Below, one piece after another: positions 1-8,301 of a stretch of DNA of 17,438 nt. The stretch comes from CAYHZL01 sp964361075 (GTDB lineage Bacteria; Bacteroidota; Ignavibacteria; UBA10030; UBA8401). The stretch covers positions 1-17,438 of the forward strand of contig CAYHZL010000060.1 of assembly GCA_964361075.1 (NCBI GenBank), given 5' to 3'. How positions within the stretch are numbered: position 1 is the first letter of the stretch; every line of letters begins with the position of its first letter. Under the pieces are notes generated by a model that was given only the letters and a program-made list of their open reading frames with translations, searched no databases and had not been told where the DNA came from. Made by a program: the position numbers and the translations under genes.

Positions 1-755
1 TATCAGGTCCGGCAATTTTCGTTCAAACAAATGTTGTTGGCACGCAAGTTCTTCTCGATGTTGCAAAGCTGCACAACGTAGAAAAATTTTTACATGTTTC
101 CACTGATGAAGTGTATGGCTCGTTAGGAGCGACAGGATATTTCACGGAAGAAACGCCATTGCATCCCAACAGTCCGTATTCTGCAAGTAAAGCTTCATCC
201 GATATGCTCGCGCTTGCGTATCAACACACATTCGGGTTTCCTGCTGTTGTAACTCGCTGTTCGAACAATTATGGTCCGTATCAATTTCCTGAAAAATTAA
301 TTCCGTTAATGATTGCGAATGCGTTGAATAACAAACCGCTTCCTGTCTATGGTGATGGTTTGAATGTGCGTGATTGGTTGTTCGTTGGTGACCATTGTGC
401 AGCATTAGATGTTGTTTTACACAAAGGGAAATCGGGAGAAGTGTATAACATCGGTGGGAACAATGAGAAGAAAAATATTGAAATCGTAAAATTAATTTTA
501 CAAGAATTGAAGAAACCGGAAACACTTATCAATTATGTGAAAGATCGTCCGGGGCATGACCGCCGCTACGCCATTGATGCAGCGAAAATTAAAAATGAAT
601 TGGAATGGGAACCGGCATACACATTTGAAAAAGGAATTGCGGAAACAATTCAATGGTATTTGAGGAATAAACAATGGTGGGAAAGAATTTTAACCGGTGA
701 GTATTTAAAATATTATGATCAACAGTACGCAGAGCGATTACATGTTTCTGCATAA
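1..755 (+). CDS. rfbB: dTDP-glucose 4,6-dehydratase, 5'-truncated by window edge
   Basis: The reading frame is open from base 3, so the gene starts upstream of the window. About 250 residues are visible, and the family is about 340-360, so roughly 90-100 N-terminal residues with the GxxGxxG NAD-binding motif are missing. Seen: the STDEVYG motif (bases 99-119), carrying the Thr-Asp-Glu active-site residues of RmlB enzymes, and the YSASK motif with the extended-SDR catalytic Tyr (177-179) and Lys (189-191). These are followed by the typical TRCSNNYGPYQFPEKLIP and RPGHDRRYAID blocks. The enzyme makes dTDP-4-keto-6-deoxyglucose, precursor of rhamnose and other deoxysugars, in the cytoplasm. The GTG at 111 is the Val codon inside STDEVYG and not a start. 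The gene ends 21 bp before the export gene, so it probably belongs to the same operon. Confidence 0.95.
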   Translation, partial: SGPAIFVQTNVVGTQVLLDVAKLHNVEKFLHVSTDEVYGSLGATGYFTEETPLHPNSPYSASKASSDMLALAYQHTFGFPAVVTRCSNNYGPYQFPEKLIPLMIANALNNKPLPVYGDGLNVRDWLFVGDHCAALDVVLHKGKSGEVYNIGGNNEKKNIEIVKLILQELKKPETLINYVKDRPGHDRRYAIDAAKIKNELEWEPAYTFEKGIAETIQWYLRNKQWWERILTGEYLKYYDQQYAERLHVSA

Positions 756-776
756 TTTTATTGAATAGTAATTATT

Positions 777-2447
777 ATGATAAAGAATCAACGTAATAAA
801 AATATAGCGATTGTATTAACTGCACTATTTGTTTTTATCGGTTTGATGCCGATGAAAGTTCATGCGCAATTATTCGATCAGATGGATAAAGCATCATCTA
901 AAACTTCATCCGCTTCTATTCAAACTCAGCCGGTAACTTCGACTCCGATTCAAGACGGTCCGGTTGATCCGAAGGAATATATTGTTGGTCCCGGTGATGT
1001 GTTTAGTATCGGTATCTGGACAAGTCCGCCTTTGTTATTTCAGCAAGCAATAACACCTGAAGGTTCTATTATTGTTCCGAATGTCGGTGAGATGGCTATT
1101 ACCGGAAAGACGTTGGATGAAGCGAAGAAGTTTGTTCTTAGCGCGATCAAAAAAAGATTTATTTCCGCTGAAATTTCTTTTACTCTCACCATGCCACGAG
1201 CGTTTACTGTAACAGTTAAAGGTGCGGTGCCGCAAGAAGGTGCGTATGTTGTTCAAGCAACAGAGAGGGTTGATGCATTGTTACAAAAAATGTCGATGCA
1301 ATTCTCTGCATCATCAAAAAGTGTAAAAACGATTGAACCGAAAATTGATAGTATTGTTGCCAAAAGAAATATTGTTGTGCGTCATAAAGATGGTACGTCA
1401 AACAATGTTGATATAGAAAAATATTTTGCTGAGCACAACGTGCAGCATAATCCTTTGTTGCGGGATGGTGATGTTGTGTATTTCCCCAAAAAGAATTTGG
1501 AAAAAGATTTTATTGCAGTGTATGGTGCTGTGAATAAAGAAGGTGCAATTGAATTTGCAGAAAGCGATCGTGTGAGCACTGCGCTGTTATTTGCTGTCGG
1601 TCTTACGCCATTGGCTGATAGCACCAAAGCATTTATTATGCGCACCGAAGACGATGGCAAAACAGTGATTACTGTTCCTCTTTCTTTGCGCGATTTTACA
1701 CCAAATTCCGCCGCGGATATAATTTTAAAACGCGGTGATCGAGTGGTTGTTCAGGAAAAAGAAAATTTGTTACGTGATAAACACGTTGTTGTAGAAGGTG
1801 AAGTTCGGCACCCCGGTACGTACCCGATTGCGCGTGATTCAGCTATGCTCTCTGCCATTCTTGCCCAAGCCGGTGGATTTACACCATACGCATCGCTTAC
1901 CTCCGCTGCAATTTTTAGAAATGTAAAGCCGGACAAGAAAAAAAATAATGAATTTACGCAAGAATATTTTAGAGGGAAATATTCTTCGGAAGATACAGCG
2001 TACTTTAACAATGAAGCAGCAATTCGTTCATCGAGAGAATTAGTTTCGGCCGACTTCACGGCACTCTTTATAGCAAAGGATTTTTCAAAAGATGTAGTGC
2101 TGCACGATGGCGATCATATCATTATTCCTTCGCATAACAAAAACGTGTATGTGTTCGGGCAAGTTGTGCATCCGGGCTATGTTCCATTTGTTCAAGGACA
2201 AAGTATTGCTCACTACATTGCAAATGCCGGTGGTTACGCAGAAGACGCTGTAAAATCAGATATTCGAATTATTAAAGCCGGCACGAAACAATGGGTAAGT
2301 GTTGGTGAAACAACAATTGAAGAAGGAGATTATATTTGGATTCCGAAAGCGCCGTATAGGTCATTCGGATATTATCTCGGTATTTACAGTCAGGTATTTG
2401 GTATTGTCGGCACAGTGGCGACATTGTATTTATTGACTAAAAAATAA
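777..2447 (+). CDS. Wza-type polysaccharide export protein with SLBB domains
   Basis: This 556-residue protein is probably the outer-membrane/periplasmic export channel. Residues 1-30 form a signal peptide (basic start, hydrophobic stretch 10-25, cleavage after VHA30). No lipobox cysteine is seen, unlike E. coli Wza. A Poly_export (PES) domain starts near 68 with YIVGPGD (68-74). SLBB-type beta-grasp repeats begin near 244 (VYGAVNKEG), 334 (VEGEVRHPGTYP) and 454 (VFGQVVHPGYVP), the last two each followed by an AGG turn. A hydrophobic helix near 530-553 ends the protein and could be the membrane-crossing helix of the oligomeric channel. At 556 residues it is longer than Wza (about 380) and resembles the multi-SLBB exporters of Bacteroidota-like bacteria. 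It is followed 12 bp later by the Wzz-type gene. No Shine-Dalgarno sequence precedes the ATG; the leader is AT-rich. Confidence 0.92.
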   Translation: MIKNQRNKNIAIVLTALFVFIGLMPMKVHAQLFDQMDKASSKTSSASIQTQPVTSTPIQDGPVDPKEYIVGPGDVFSIGIWTSPPLLFQQAITPEGSIIVPNVGEMAITGKTLDEAKKFVLSAIKKRFISAEISFTLTMPRAFTVTVKGAVPQEGAYVVQATERVDALLQKMSMQFSASSKSVKTIEPKIDSIVAKRNIVVRHKDGTSNNVDIEKYFAEHNVQHNPLLRDGDVVYFPKKNLEKDFIAVYGAVNKEGAIEFAESDRVSTALLFAVGLTPLADSTKAFIMRTEDDGKTVITVPLSLRDFTPNSAADIILKRGDRVVVQEKENLLRDKHVVVEGEVRHPGTYPIARDSAMLSAILAQAGGFTPYASLTSAAIFRNVKPDKKKNNEFTQEYFRGKYSSEDTAYFNNEAAIRSSRELVSADFTALFIAKDFSKDVVLHDGDHIIIPSHNKNVYVFGQVVHPGYVPFVQGQSIAHYIANAGGYAEDAVKSDIRIIKAGTKQWVSVGETTIEEGDYIWIPKAPYRSFGYYLGIYSQVFGIVGTVATLYLLTKK

Positions 2448-2459
2448 ACATTAAAAAAT

Positions 2460-3650
2460 ATGGCAGATTATAAAGGAATTGATATTTTGGATTTATTTGT
2501 TTTTATCGTGAGACATAAACGGTTTTTATTAACACTATTTGTTGTATCATTTATCCTTTCGTATTTGTCAATTTATATTTTTATTGAAGAACAATTTGAG
2601 GCTACAGCAATAATCATACCTTCTGGAGACGAAAACTCATCTGGTTTGAGTGGAATGTTGAAAGGACTTAAAGGTTTGCCGATTAATTTAGGTAATTCTT
2701 CTTCAATGAAATCAGAAATTAATCGCTATAACACTATAATATTCAGCAGGACAACACTTGAAGATATTATTCGAAAATTTGATTTGTACAAAGTATATGA
2801 TATTGATACAACGAATAAAGAATATCAAGAAAAAGCAATCAAAAGATTAAAAAAGGAAATTATCACTAAGGAAACTGATGAAGATGCTTTTGAAATAACC
2901 GCCCGTTCTGATAGTCCATACCGTGCTGCTGATATTACAAATTTTATTATTGAAACATTAAATAATAAAATTATTCAATTAAAAATCAGTAAATCAAAAG
3001 GCAATAGAATATTTTTAGAAAAAAGAGTTGCGGAAATCAGAACAGAACTTCGTTTTTCAGAAGATTCATTACGAAAGTTTCAAGAAAATTCAGGTTTGCT
3101 TGATGTAAAATCTCAATTACCAGAACTAATGACTGCCTACAGTACTCTTGAAGCAGACTTGATGTCTAAAAAACTTAAGAAAAGTGTGTTAGAGAACCTA
3201 TTTGATAAACAATCTCCAGAAGTAAAAAATTTGAGTATGGAAATAAATGAATATCAAAAAAAATTGGATGATCTTCGCTCCAAAGGTGAGCGTGGCAGTT
3301 TGATGATTGCTATGAATTCACTTCCTAACACGACTTTAGAGTATTTACGAAGATATAGACAAGTTCAAATAAACAGCACTTTGCTTGAGTTCATTATACC
3401 GCTATATGAACAAGCAAAAATTGAAGAGAAAAAGGATTACCCGATTTTACAAATAATAGATAATGCTGTTCCCCCTGCAAAAAAAAGTTGGCCCCCACGT
3501 ACATTATTTGCACTACTCGGTGCTTGTTTTACAACATTTTCCTTTCTTGTATTTACATTTCTAAATGGCATTGTCGAACGTTCTGCGAATCCGAAGATTA
3601 TTTTTTTACGGCAAGAACTATCTAATCTCTTCACACGCAGATCAAACTAA
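2460..3650 (+). CDS. Wzz/Gum-type chain-length determinant protein
   Basis: This 396-residue polysaccharide co-polymerase has two membrane helices. The first is near residues 21-43, after a short cytoplasmic tail. The second is near 346-370, preceded by a Pro-rich stretch (VPPAKKSWPP) typical of Wzz proteins. Between them is a largely helical periplasmic domain with charged, coiled-coil-like sequence at about 175-275. There is no C-terminal Walker-box tyrosine kinase, so this is the kinase-less kind. It should sit in the inner membrane, set chain length with the Wzy-like polymerase encoded next, and contact the exporter encoded before it. The stop codon shares one base with the next start (TAATG at 3648-3652), which suggests translational coupling. 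The gene is clearly richer in A+T than the preceding one. Confidence 0.88.
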   Translation: MADYKGIDILDLFVFIVRHKRFLLTLFVVSFILSYLSIYIFIEEQFEATAIIIPSGDENSSGLSGMLKGLKGLPINLGNSSSMKSEINRYNTIIFSRTTLEDIIRKFDLYKVYDIDTTNKEYQEKAIKRLKKEIITKETDEDAFEITARSDSPYRAADITNFIIETLNNKIIQLKISKSKGNRIFLEKRVAEIRTELRFSEDSLRKFQENSGLLDVKSQLPELMTAYSTLEADLMSKKLKKSVLENLFDKQSPEVKNLSMEINEYQKKLDDLRSKGERGSLMIAMNSLPNTTLEYLRRYRQVQINSTLLEFIIPLYEQAKIEEKKDYPILQIIDNAVPPAKKSWPPRTLFALLGACFTTFSFLVFTFLNGIVERSANPKIIFLRQELSNLFTRRSN

Positions 3651-5062
3651 TGTTCTCTCAGCAATCAATACTTGCATTATCGCCTCACACTATAGAACTG
3701 CGAAAGTATATTCCGCATTTTATTTTATTAAATCTCATTTTTCTTTCGGCGATTCTTTTATTTGGCAATACATTGTATTTGGCGGTTTTATTCACAGCGC
3801 TTCCGTTGTTTGTTATTGCATGTTTAAATTTTAAATCAGTATTATATTTTTTGCCTGTTTCACTATTTATGAACTTCGGACCTTTTGGATTCGCAGCTTC
3901 TGAGTGGATTACTGTATTGCTGATTTTTTCTTTTTTTGCCGTTTATAGAAATATTGATTGGAGTGATCTTGCGCTTCCAATAGCCGTTCCATTCTTGTTA
4001 TACTATTCTGTAATGATGCTGTCAACGATTAAATCTGCCAACATGTTGTTAAGTTTATGCTTTATAAACCATTACCTTTTATTCATCGGATTGATGACAA
4101 TTATGTATACGGTTATTGTAAATCAAAAAACAATATTCCGATTACTTGCAACCTATCTCACATTTGTTATGCTCAATTCAATTCATGTTATTATTCAAGC
4201 AGCGTTGACCGGAAAAAGAGCATTTGGCTTTGCCGGTATAATGTTTGTGGATTATGTTGGTGTTGGCATTATTTTTTTAGCTGTATTATCGTTATTTATC
4301 ACAAGATGGAATTATAAAATTCTATTGTTGTCTTTAACAGTGTTGTTCACAATCGCTTTGATTCTTACTCAAACAAGAACAGCATGGGCTGCAACATTCT
4401 TAGCATTATTTGTCACAATAGGCTTTATTGCGATACGACATTCTTATTTTGGATTTCAAGCCAAAACGTTCCGTCGGTTTGCAATACTGTTAATTTTATT
4501 TTTAGGTATAGGTCTATCGGCAGCCTTAATATTTAATCCAAATACGTTTGGGAGATTTTCCGACGTGGGAAATGCTTCAGAAGCTGATGTTACAGAATCA
4601 GGGTTCGTTAAAAATTCGCTTGTGTCCAGAGTATTTATATGGCATACCGCTTATAATGCATTTATTGCCAATCCTATTCTTGGGATTGGTGCATATTCAT
4701 TTCCTTTTTCTTCTCAATATTATTATACAATCTCGAAATATTTTTACAAAATTTATGTCGAAAATTTAACACCCCATCAAACTTTTTTTGCTGTTGCTGT
4801 TGAAACAGGTTTGCTTGGCTTAATTGCTTTTATCGTGTTATTGATCTCGATTCTGCGATATATTTTCAAAGGAATGTTTACGTCGAATACGTTTGAAGAA
4901 AAACGTGTCTCTGCTGTATTGGGCGGCGGGGTAATCTATTGCTTGATTTCTATGTTTACAACCGATGCATGGCTTTGGGGCCATGGAATAATATTGTTCG
5001 GTTTTTCTCTTGGTTCTTTTTTTGCCCACGAAAAACTAAAACATAATCGTGAAACGGAATAA
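3650..5062 (+). CDS. O-antigen polymerase/ligase family membrane protein (Wzy-like)
   Basis: This 470-residue protein is almost wholly hydrophobic, with about 10-12 predicted membrane helices. Near residues 374-390 it has the PHQTFFAVAVETGLLG block, which matches the PHN-x-(F/Y)L...E-(T/L)GLLG signature of the O-antigen ligase/polymerase (Wzy_C, PF04932) family. The long loop before it (about 300-375) is the expected periplasmic loop. In this setting, between Wzz and Wzx genes, polymerisation of lipid-linked repeat units is the likeliest role. Ligation to a lipid A core cannot be excluded, since the two families share this signature. Its start overlaps the wzz-like stop by one base. Confidence 0.85.
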   Translation: MFSQQSILALSPHTIELRKYIPHFILLNLIFLSAILLFGNTLYLAVLFTALPLFVIACLNFKSVLYFLPVSLFMNFGPFGFAASEWITVLLIFSFFAVYRNIDWSDLALPIAVPFLLYYSVMMLSTIKSANMLLSLCFINHYLLFIGLMTIMYTVIVNQKTIFRLLATYLTFVMLNSIHVIIQAALTGKRAFGFAGIMFVDYVGVGIIFLAVLSLFITRWNYKILLLSLTVLFTIALILTQTRTAWAATFLALFVTIGFIAIRHSYFGFQAKTFRRFAILLILFLGIGLSAALIFNPNTFGRFSDVGNASEADVTESGFVKNSLVSRVFIWHTAYNAFIANPILGIGAYSFPFSSQYYYTISKYFYKIYVENLTPHQTFFAVAVETGLLGLIAFIVLLISILRYIFKGMFTSNTFEEKRVSAVLGGGVIYCLISMFTTDAWLWGHGIILFGFSLGSFFAHEKLKHNRETE

Positions 5063-5091
5063 ATTGTTCTGCTTAAAGGAGAGTATCAACA

Positions 5092-5148
5092 GTGAAATCA
5101 TTTGCCTTAAAGCGTATCATCGCAAGTAATATGCGGATATTATGGTAG
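5092..5148 (+). other. Possible 18-codon short ORF with strong ribosome binding site
   Basis: In the 93-bp gap between the polymerase-like and flippase genes, an AGGAG (5077-5081) sits 10 bases before a GTG (5092), which opens an 18-codon frame ending in TAG at 5146-5148. The peptide would be basic (MKSFALKRIIASNMRILW). It is in a different frame from the flippase gene, whose own ATG at 5156 has no Shine-Dalgarno sequence. It may be a leader peptide that couples translation to the flippase gene, the stub of a deleted gene, or chance. Only the binding site and the short frame are seen. Confidence 0.22.
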
Positions 5149-5155
5149 TACACGA

Positions 5156-6643
5156 ATGAAAAAATTATTGTTTATTAATTCTTTTTCGGGTGTTCTTCAG
5201 GTATGTATCAACTCTGTATTGCTGTTCATAACGATTCCCATTTTTATACGATTGTTAGGAATTGAACAATACGGACTATTTTCACTGATTTTTGTAATCG
5301 GAGGTATTGGCGCGATAGCAAGTTTTGGTTTTAATACTTCACTATTAAAATATTTATCTGAACAAGGAATAACAAGAGAATCAAACTATGATATTGTTGC
5401 TACACTTTTAGTAATATGCTGTTTTGTTATTCCGGGCGCTGTTATTGCAAATTATTTTTCCGATGCTATTCTGTCTTCTCTATTTCGAATAGAAGCATCA
5501 CACATAAACAGCAATGTGAAAGAATTATTCATGTACGCATTGTGGTCAAATGTCTTTCTTATTATCGGACAAATTCCGACCGCAATCATAGATTCGTTGC
5601 AAAAAATTTACATCACCAATTTATTACAGGCGGTATATAATTTTACCACTCGTTTGTTAATGCTTCTTGTACTTTTAACGAATCCAACATTAAGTTTGAT
5701 TGGACTGAGTATTTTTATTTCAACAGTTCTTTGGTTTGTTCTGCTAGTGTATATTACGGTAAAACAATGGGGTGGATTTGAGATTGCCGGATTAGTTATT
5801 AATTTTCGACGCGTTATCAAAAAACACATCTCATACGGATATAAAGTTTTCACGACCAGCATGTTAGGTCTTTTATACGAACCGTTGACAAAAATAATGA
5901 TCAATGTATATCTTGGTTTACACGCAGTTGCATTTTTTGAAATTGCGCTTCGTCTTAAAGGTTTTATTTGGAGTATTGGAGAACGGTTGTTATACCCGAT
6001 TGCACCGATGTTGGCTAGCATGAAGGACAGCGATCAAATAAAACGATATCTTGCCAAAGTTGAACAGACATCGTTTATTTTTTCAGGACCGCTGATTGTG
6101 ATGGTTCTTTTTAGTATTCATGACGTATTGTTTTTTTGGCTCGGAGAAAGCAATAATCTTCTCGCGTGGAGTGCTGCATTGATTATCATCTCTTATATTA
6201 TTGCGTTAGTGCTAATGCCAACATATTTTTTTCTTATGATAAGAAATAAACCTCACAAGGCGCTTTTCTTGCAGTTCTGTAATGTTGTTGTTAACGCAAT
6301 ATTGTTTTTTTTATTGGTCCCCTCGTTTGGATATTGGGGAGCGGTTATTGCATACAGTGCTGCTGTCATCGTTACTTTTGCAATCAGTATTTATTATAAT
6401 ATACAATATTTCGGTTCTACGTTTATTTTTGCGATAGAAAACAAAAGGAATCTGTTGCTTTTATTATTACTTCTAGCGATGATAAATAGTTTGCTGATGA
6501 TAATTTCTGTTCCAGTTGTTGCGCATATCGGTTTGCTGCTTGTCCTTAACGGCAGTGTTACTTTTATTGCATTTCAACGATTAGGTATTTTGAGAGATCT
6601 TAAAATAAACGATTTACGAAATATATTTTCAAACAGAGTCTAA
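5156..6643 (+). CDS. Wzx-type polysaccharide flippase
   Basis: This 495-residue protein has about 12-14 hydrophobic helices along its whole length. Its N-terminus (hydrophobic helix, then RLLGIEQYGLFSLIFVIGGIGAIASFGF) is typical of the polysaccharide-biosynthesis branch of the MOP superfamily (PF01943/PF13440), in which a YG-L/YG-F turn follows the first helix. It would flip undecaprenyl-diphosphate-linked repeat units across the inner membrane and hand them to the Wzy-like polymerase encoded upstream. The ATG at 5156 is chosen because the hydrophobic stretch starts directly after MKK. No Shine-Dalgarno sequence is seen at this start, though a good one lies 75 bp upstream in front of a short frame. 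It is followed by a methyltransferase gene after 27 bp. Confidence 0.88.
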   Translation: MKKLLFINSFSGVLQVCINSVLLFITIPIFIRLLGIEQYGLFSLIFVIGGIGAIASFGFNTSLLKYLSEQGITRESNYDIVATLLVICCFVIPGAVIANYFSDAILSSLFRIEASHINSNVKELFMYALWSNVFLIIGQIPTAIIDSLQKIYITNLLQAVYNFTTRLLMLLVLLTNPTLSLIGLSIFISTVLWFVLLVYITVKQWGGFEIAGLVINFRRVIKKHISYGYKVFTTSMLGLLYEPLTKIMINVYLGLHAVAFFEIALRLKGFIWSIGERLLYPIAPMLASMKDSDQIKRYLAKVEQTSFIFSGPLIVMVLFSIHDVLFFWLGESNNLLAWSAALIIISYIIALVLMPTYFFLMIRNKPHKALFLQFCNVVVNAILFFLLVPSFGYWGAVIAYSAAVIVTFAISIYYNIQYFGSTFIFAIENKRNLLLLLLLLAMINSLLMIISVPVVAHIGLLLVLNGSVTFIAFQRLGILRDLKINDLRNIFSNRV

Positions 6644-6670
6644 CAACAAATACATTATCTATTTAAATTC

Positions 6671-7393
6671 ATGAAACATTTAGCGAGAATTATAAATTAT
6701 TGTTTATCACTATTTGGTATTCGAATTACGCGAAACACTACACTGAAGTATCGGATCGAGCGGGGAGATTACAAATGGTTCCAAGAACGAAATATTGCAA
6801 CAGTGCTTGATATTGGCGCAAACATAGGACAGTTTGCAGAGATGATTCATCAGATATTGCCAATCGCAACGATTCATTCGTTTGAGCCGTTACCGGAACA
6901 ATTTATTGTTTTGCAAAAACTTACAAAAAAAATACAGTTGCTTCGGTGCTACCAATTTGCTGTCGGTTCCGAGAACACAGAAATGGAGATCAACGCTAAT
7001 GAATTTTCGGCAAGTTCTTCGTTGCTGCCAATGACGGAACTTCATACTTCATCATTTCCGTTCACAAAAAATAGCGCTGTACAGAAAGTGCAAGTGCGAA
7101 CATTGGATAGTTTGATGCCTGAAATAAAATTACAGAAAAATATTTTATTTAAAATCGATGTTCAAGGATTTGAATTGGAAGTATTAAAAGGCGCTGTTCG
7201 ATTGTTGGAAGAGGTAAATATTATTATCGTTGAAACAACTTTTCGTGAATTTTATCAAGGGCAGCCGCTGTTTGATGACATTTATAAATTTTTGACAAAA
7301 AAGATGTTCTTCTATCATGGCAATTTTGACCAAATCAACAGCACAATAAATGGTGCAGTATTATATTCCGATGCAATTTTTTTTAAAAACTAA
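6671..7393 (+). CDS. FkbM family methyltransferase
   Basis: This 240-residue protein is a class I SAM-dependent methyltransferase of the FkbM type. Motif I is VLDIGANIGQF (45-55), with the acidic residue that ends strand beta-2 in HSFEP (69-73). The FkbM signature block lies at about 158-185: FKIDVQGFELEVLKGA, then IIIVETTF. FkbM proteins are named after an O-methyltransferase and are common in polysaccharide loci, where they probably O-methylate a sugar hydroxyl. The exact substrate cannot be read from the sequence. The length is normal for the family and the gene looks intact. It ends 7 bp before the start of a broken GT2 copy. Confidence 0.88.
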   Translation: MKHLARIINYCLSLFGIRITRNTTLKYRIERGDYKWFQERNIATVLDIGANIGQFAEMIHQILPIATIHSFEPLPEQFIVLQKLTKKIQLLRCYQFAVGSENTEMEINANEFSASSSLLPMTELHTSSFPFTKNSAVQKVQVRTLDSLMPEIKLQKNILFKIDVQGFELEVLKGAVRLLEEVNIIIVETTFREFYQGQPLFDDIYKFLTKKMFFYHGNFDQINSTINGAVLYSDAIFFKN

Positions 7394-7400
7394 AAAATCT

Positions 7401-7513
7401 ATGGTTCATAGTTACCTCGTTTCGGTAGCACTGTCAAGGTAGAATTCCGAACAATTTATTCGTAGACGATTGGATGATTTACTTCTTCAAACAATTGGCG
7501 ATCAACTTGAAAT
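7401..7513 (+). pseudogene. Truncated 5' copy of the two-domain GT2 gene
   Basis: From the ATG at 7401 the frame reads MVHSYLVSVALSR, a TAG stop (7440-7442), then NSEQFIRRRLDDLLLQTIGD. Apart from the stop this lines up without gaps with residues 1-38 of the GT2 protein starting at 8283. Bases 7443-7513 match 8325-8395 at 66 of 71 positions. The first 42 bp match at only about 22 of 42, although the protein pattern (VSVALS against VSAIVS) is kept. Homology stops abruptly at 7513, where the AAAAGGA in front of the next methyltransferase begins. This is a dead 5' fragment of a glycosyltransferase gene, best explained by a past insertion, duplication or allele exchange. The TAG falls on the codon for the conserved Tyr of STYN. 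Confidence 0.82.
7443..7513 (+). repeat. 71-bp direct repeat, copy 1
   Basis: Pairs with 8325-8395 at an offset of 882 bp, with 5 mismatches. It lies inside the broken GT2 copy. The two copies bracket the methyltransferase-like gene at 7526-8227, so recombination between them would delete that gene. Confidence 0.9.
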
Positions 7514-7525
7514 AAAAGGAACAGT

Positions 7526-8227
7526 ATGCGAAAGATATTAAAAAAAATTGTCGGTGAGCGGCTGCGGGGTGCTGTTGAGTATATTCTTAATCCCGAACTT
7601 AAAAAAAGTTGGGGGGGACCGTTTAATAATCAACACCATCGGCAGCAAATCTATTTAGAATTAATAAAAAAAATTCAATTTGATGCCATTGTTGAAACGG
7701 GCACATTCCGCGGTACTACAACTCGTTTTTTATTTGAAAAAACAAATCTACCGGTTTATACCACCGAACTTCATCCGCGTTTTTACACCTATTCTCAACT
7801 GCGTTTCATTTCTGTAGGCGGAATTCACATCTATAATCTTGATAGTAGAGATTTCCTGCGTAAATTGTCTTCCGATCCAGTGCTTAATGAAAAACAATTG
7901 TTTTTTTATCTCGACGCTCATTGGAACGACGACTTGCCTTTGCAGGAAGAAATAAAGATCATTTTTAATAATTGGCCGTTGTCTGTGATAATGGTTGATG
8001 ATTTTAAGGTACCCGATGATCCTGATTATATCTATGATAATTACGGGATAGGGAAAGAACTCTCCATAGAATATTTAGACACATTATCATATTTGAATTT
8101 TTCTGCATTCTTTCCCTCAAAAAAAGGAAATAGTGAAACAGGATTGAAACGCGGCAGTGTGATATTGGTGAAAGATAAAGATCTTGTGGAAAAAGTAAAA
8201 ACATTTTCCAGTTTAAAAATTATCTAA
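7526..8227 (+). CDS. Class I SAM-dependent methyltransferase-like protein
   Basis: This 233-residue protein looks like a Rossmann-fold methyltransferase. IVETGTFRGTTTRFL (55-69) fits motif I of the kind with ETGT-x-(R/E)G-T/S, TTELHP (79-84) fits the acidic end of beta-2, and LFFYLDAHW (125-133) with VIMVDDF (154-160) fit the beta-4/beta-5 region of Methyltransf_24-like proteins. Asp/His residues in YLDAHW and the VDDFKVPDDP loop could bind metal or substrate. The substrate is unknown; decoration of the polysaccharide is inferred from context. The ATG at 7526 follows AAAAGGA at a good spacing, a better binding site than most neighbours have. The gene lies exactly between the broken GT2 copy and the intact GT2 gene, so it was probably brought in by the event that broke the copy. 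Confidence 0.62.
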   Translation: MRKILKKIVGERLRGAVEYILNPELKKSWGGPFNNQHHRQQIYLELIKKIQFDAIVETGTFRGTTTRFLFEKTNLPVYTTELHPRFYTYSQLRFISVGGIHIYNLDSRDFLRKLSSDPVLNEKQLFFYLDAHWNDDLPLQEEIKIIFNNWPLSVIMVDDFKVPDDPDYIYDNYGIGKELSIEYLDTLSYLNFSAFFPSKKGNSETGLKRGSVILVKDKDLVEKVKTFSSLKII

Positions 8228-8247
8228 AATTAATTTAATTTCTAACC

Positions 8248-8301
8248 GTGTCGCATCTCAAAATTAGCATTATTACACCATTATGGAATATAAGTTTTTA
8301 G
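8248..8301 (+). pseudogene. Possible remnant of another GT2 N-terminus
   Basis: A GTG at 8248 opens a short frame reading MSHLKISIITPLWNISF and ending at TAG (8299-8301). It overlaps the start of the next gene in another frame. LKISIITP is the classic first beta-strand of family 2 glycosyltransferases (K-I/V-S-I/V-I-I-T/I-P). The match is short and could be chance. Its position directly before a GT2 start, in a region with another clear GT2 stub, makes a decayed junction plausible. Confidence 0.3.
8256..8271 (+). repeat. 16-bp imperfect direct repeat before the GT2 gene
   Basis: TCTCAAAATTAGCATT here recurs as TCTCAAAATTGGCATT at 10104-10119 (15 of 16 bases). The two copies bracket the two-domain GT2 gene, at 11 bp before its start and 6 bp after its stop. 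Confidence 0.5.

Noticed and set aside
111..755. GTG at 111 as start of a 214-residue protein
   Set aside because: The frame is open to the window edge and GTG encodes the Val of the STDEVYG active-site motif, so the gene starts upstream.
3565..3834. 89-codon frame across the wzz/wzy junction
   Set aside because: It overlaps two well-supported genes in another frame, has no family-like content and no binding site.
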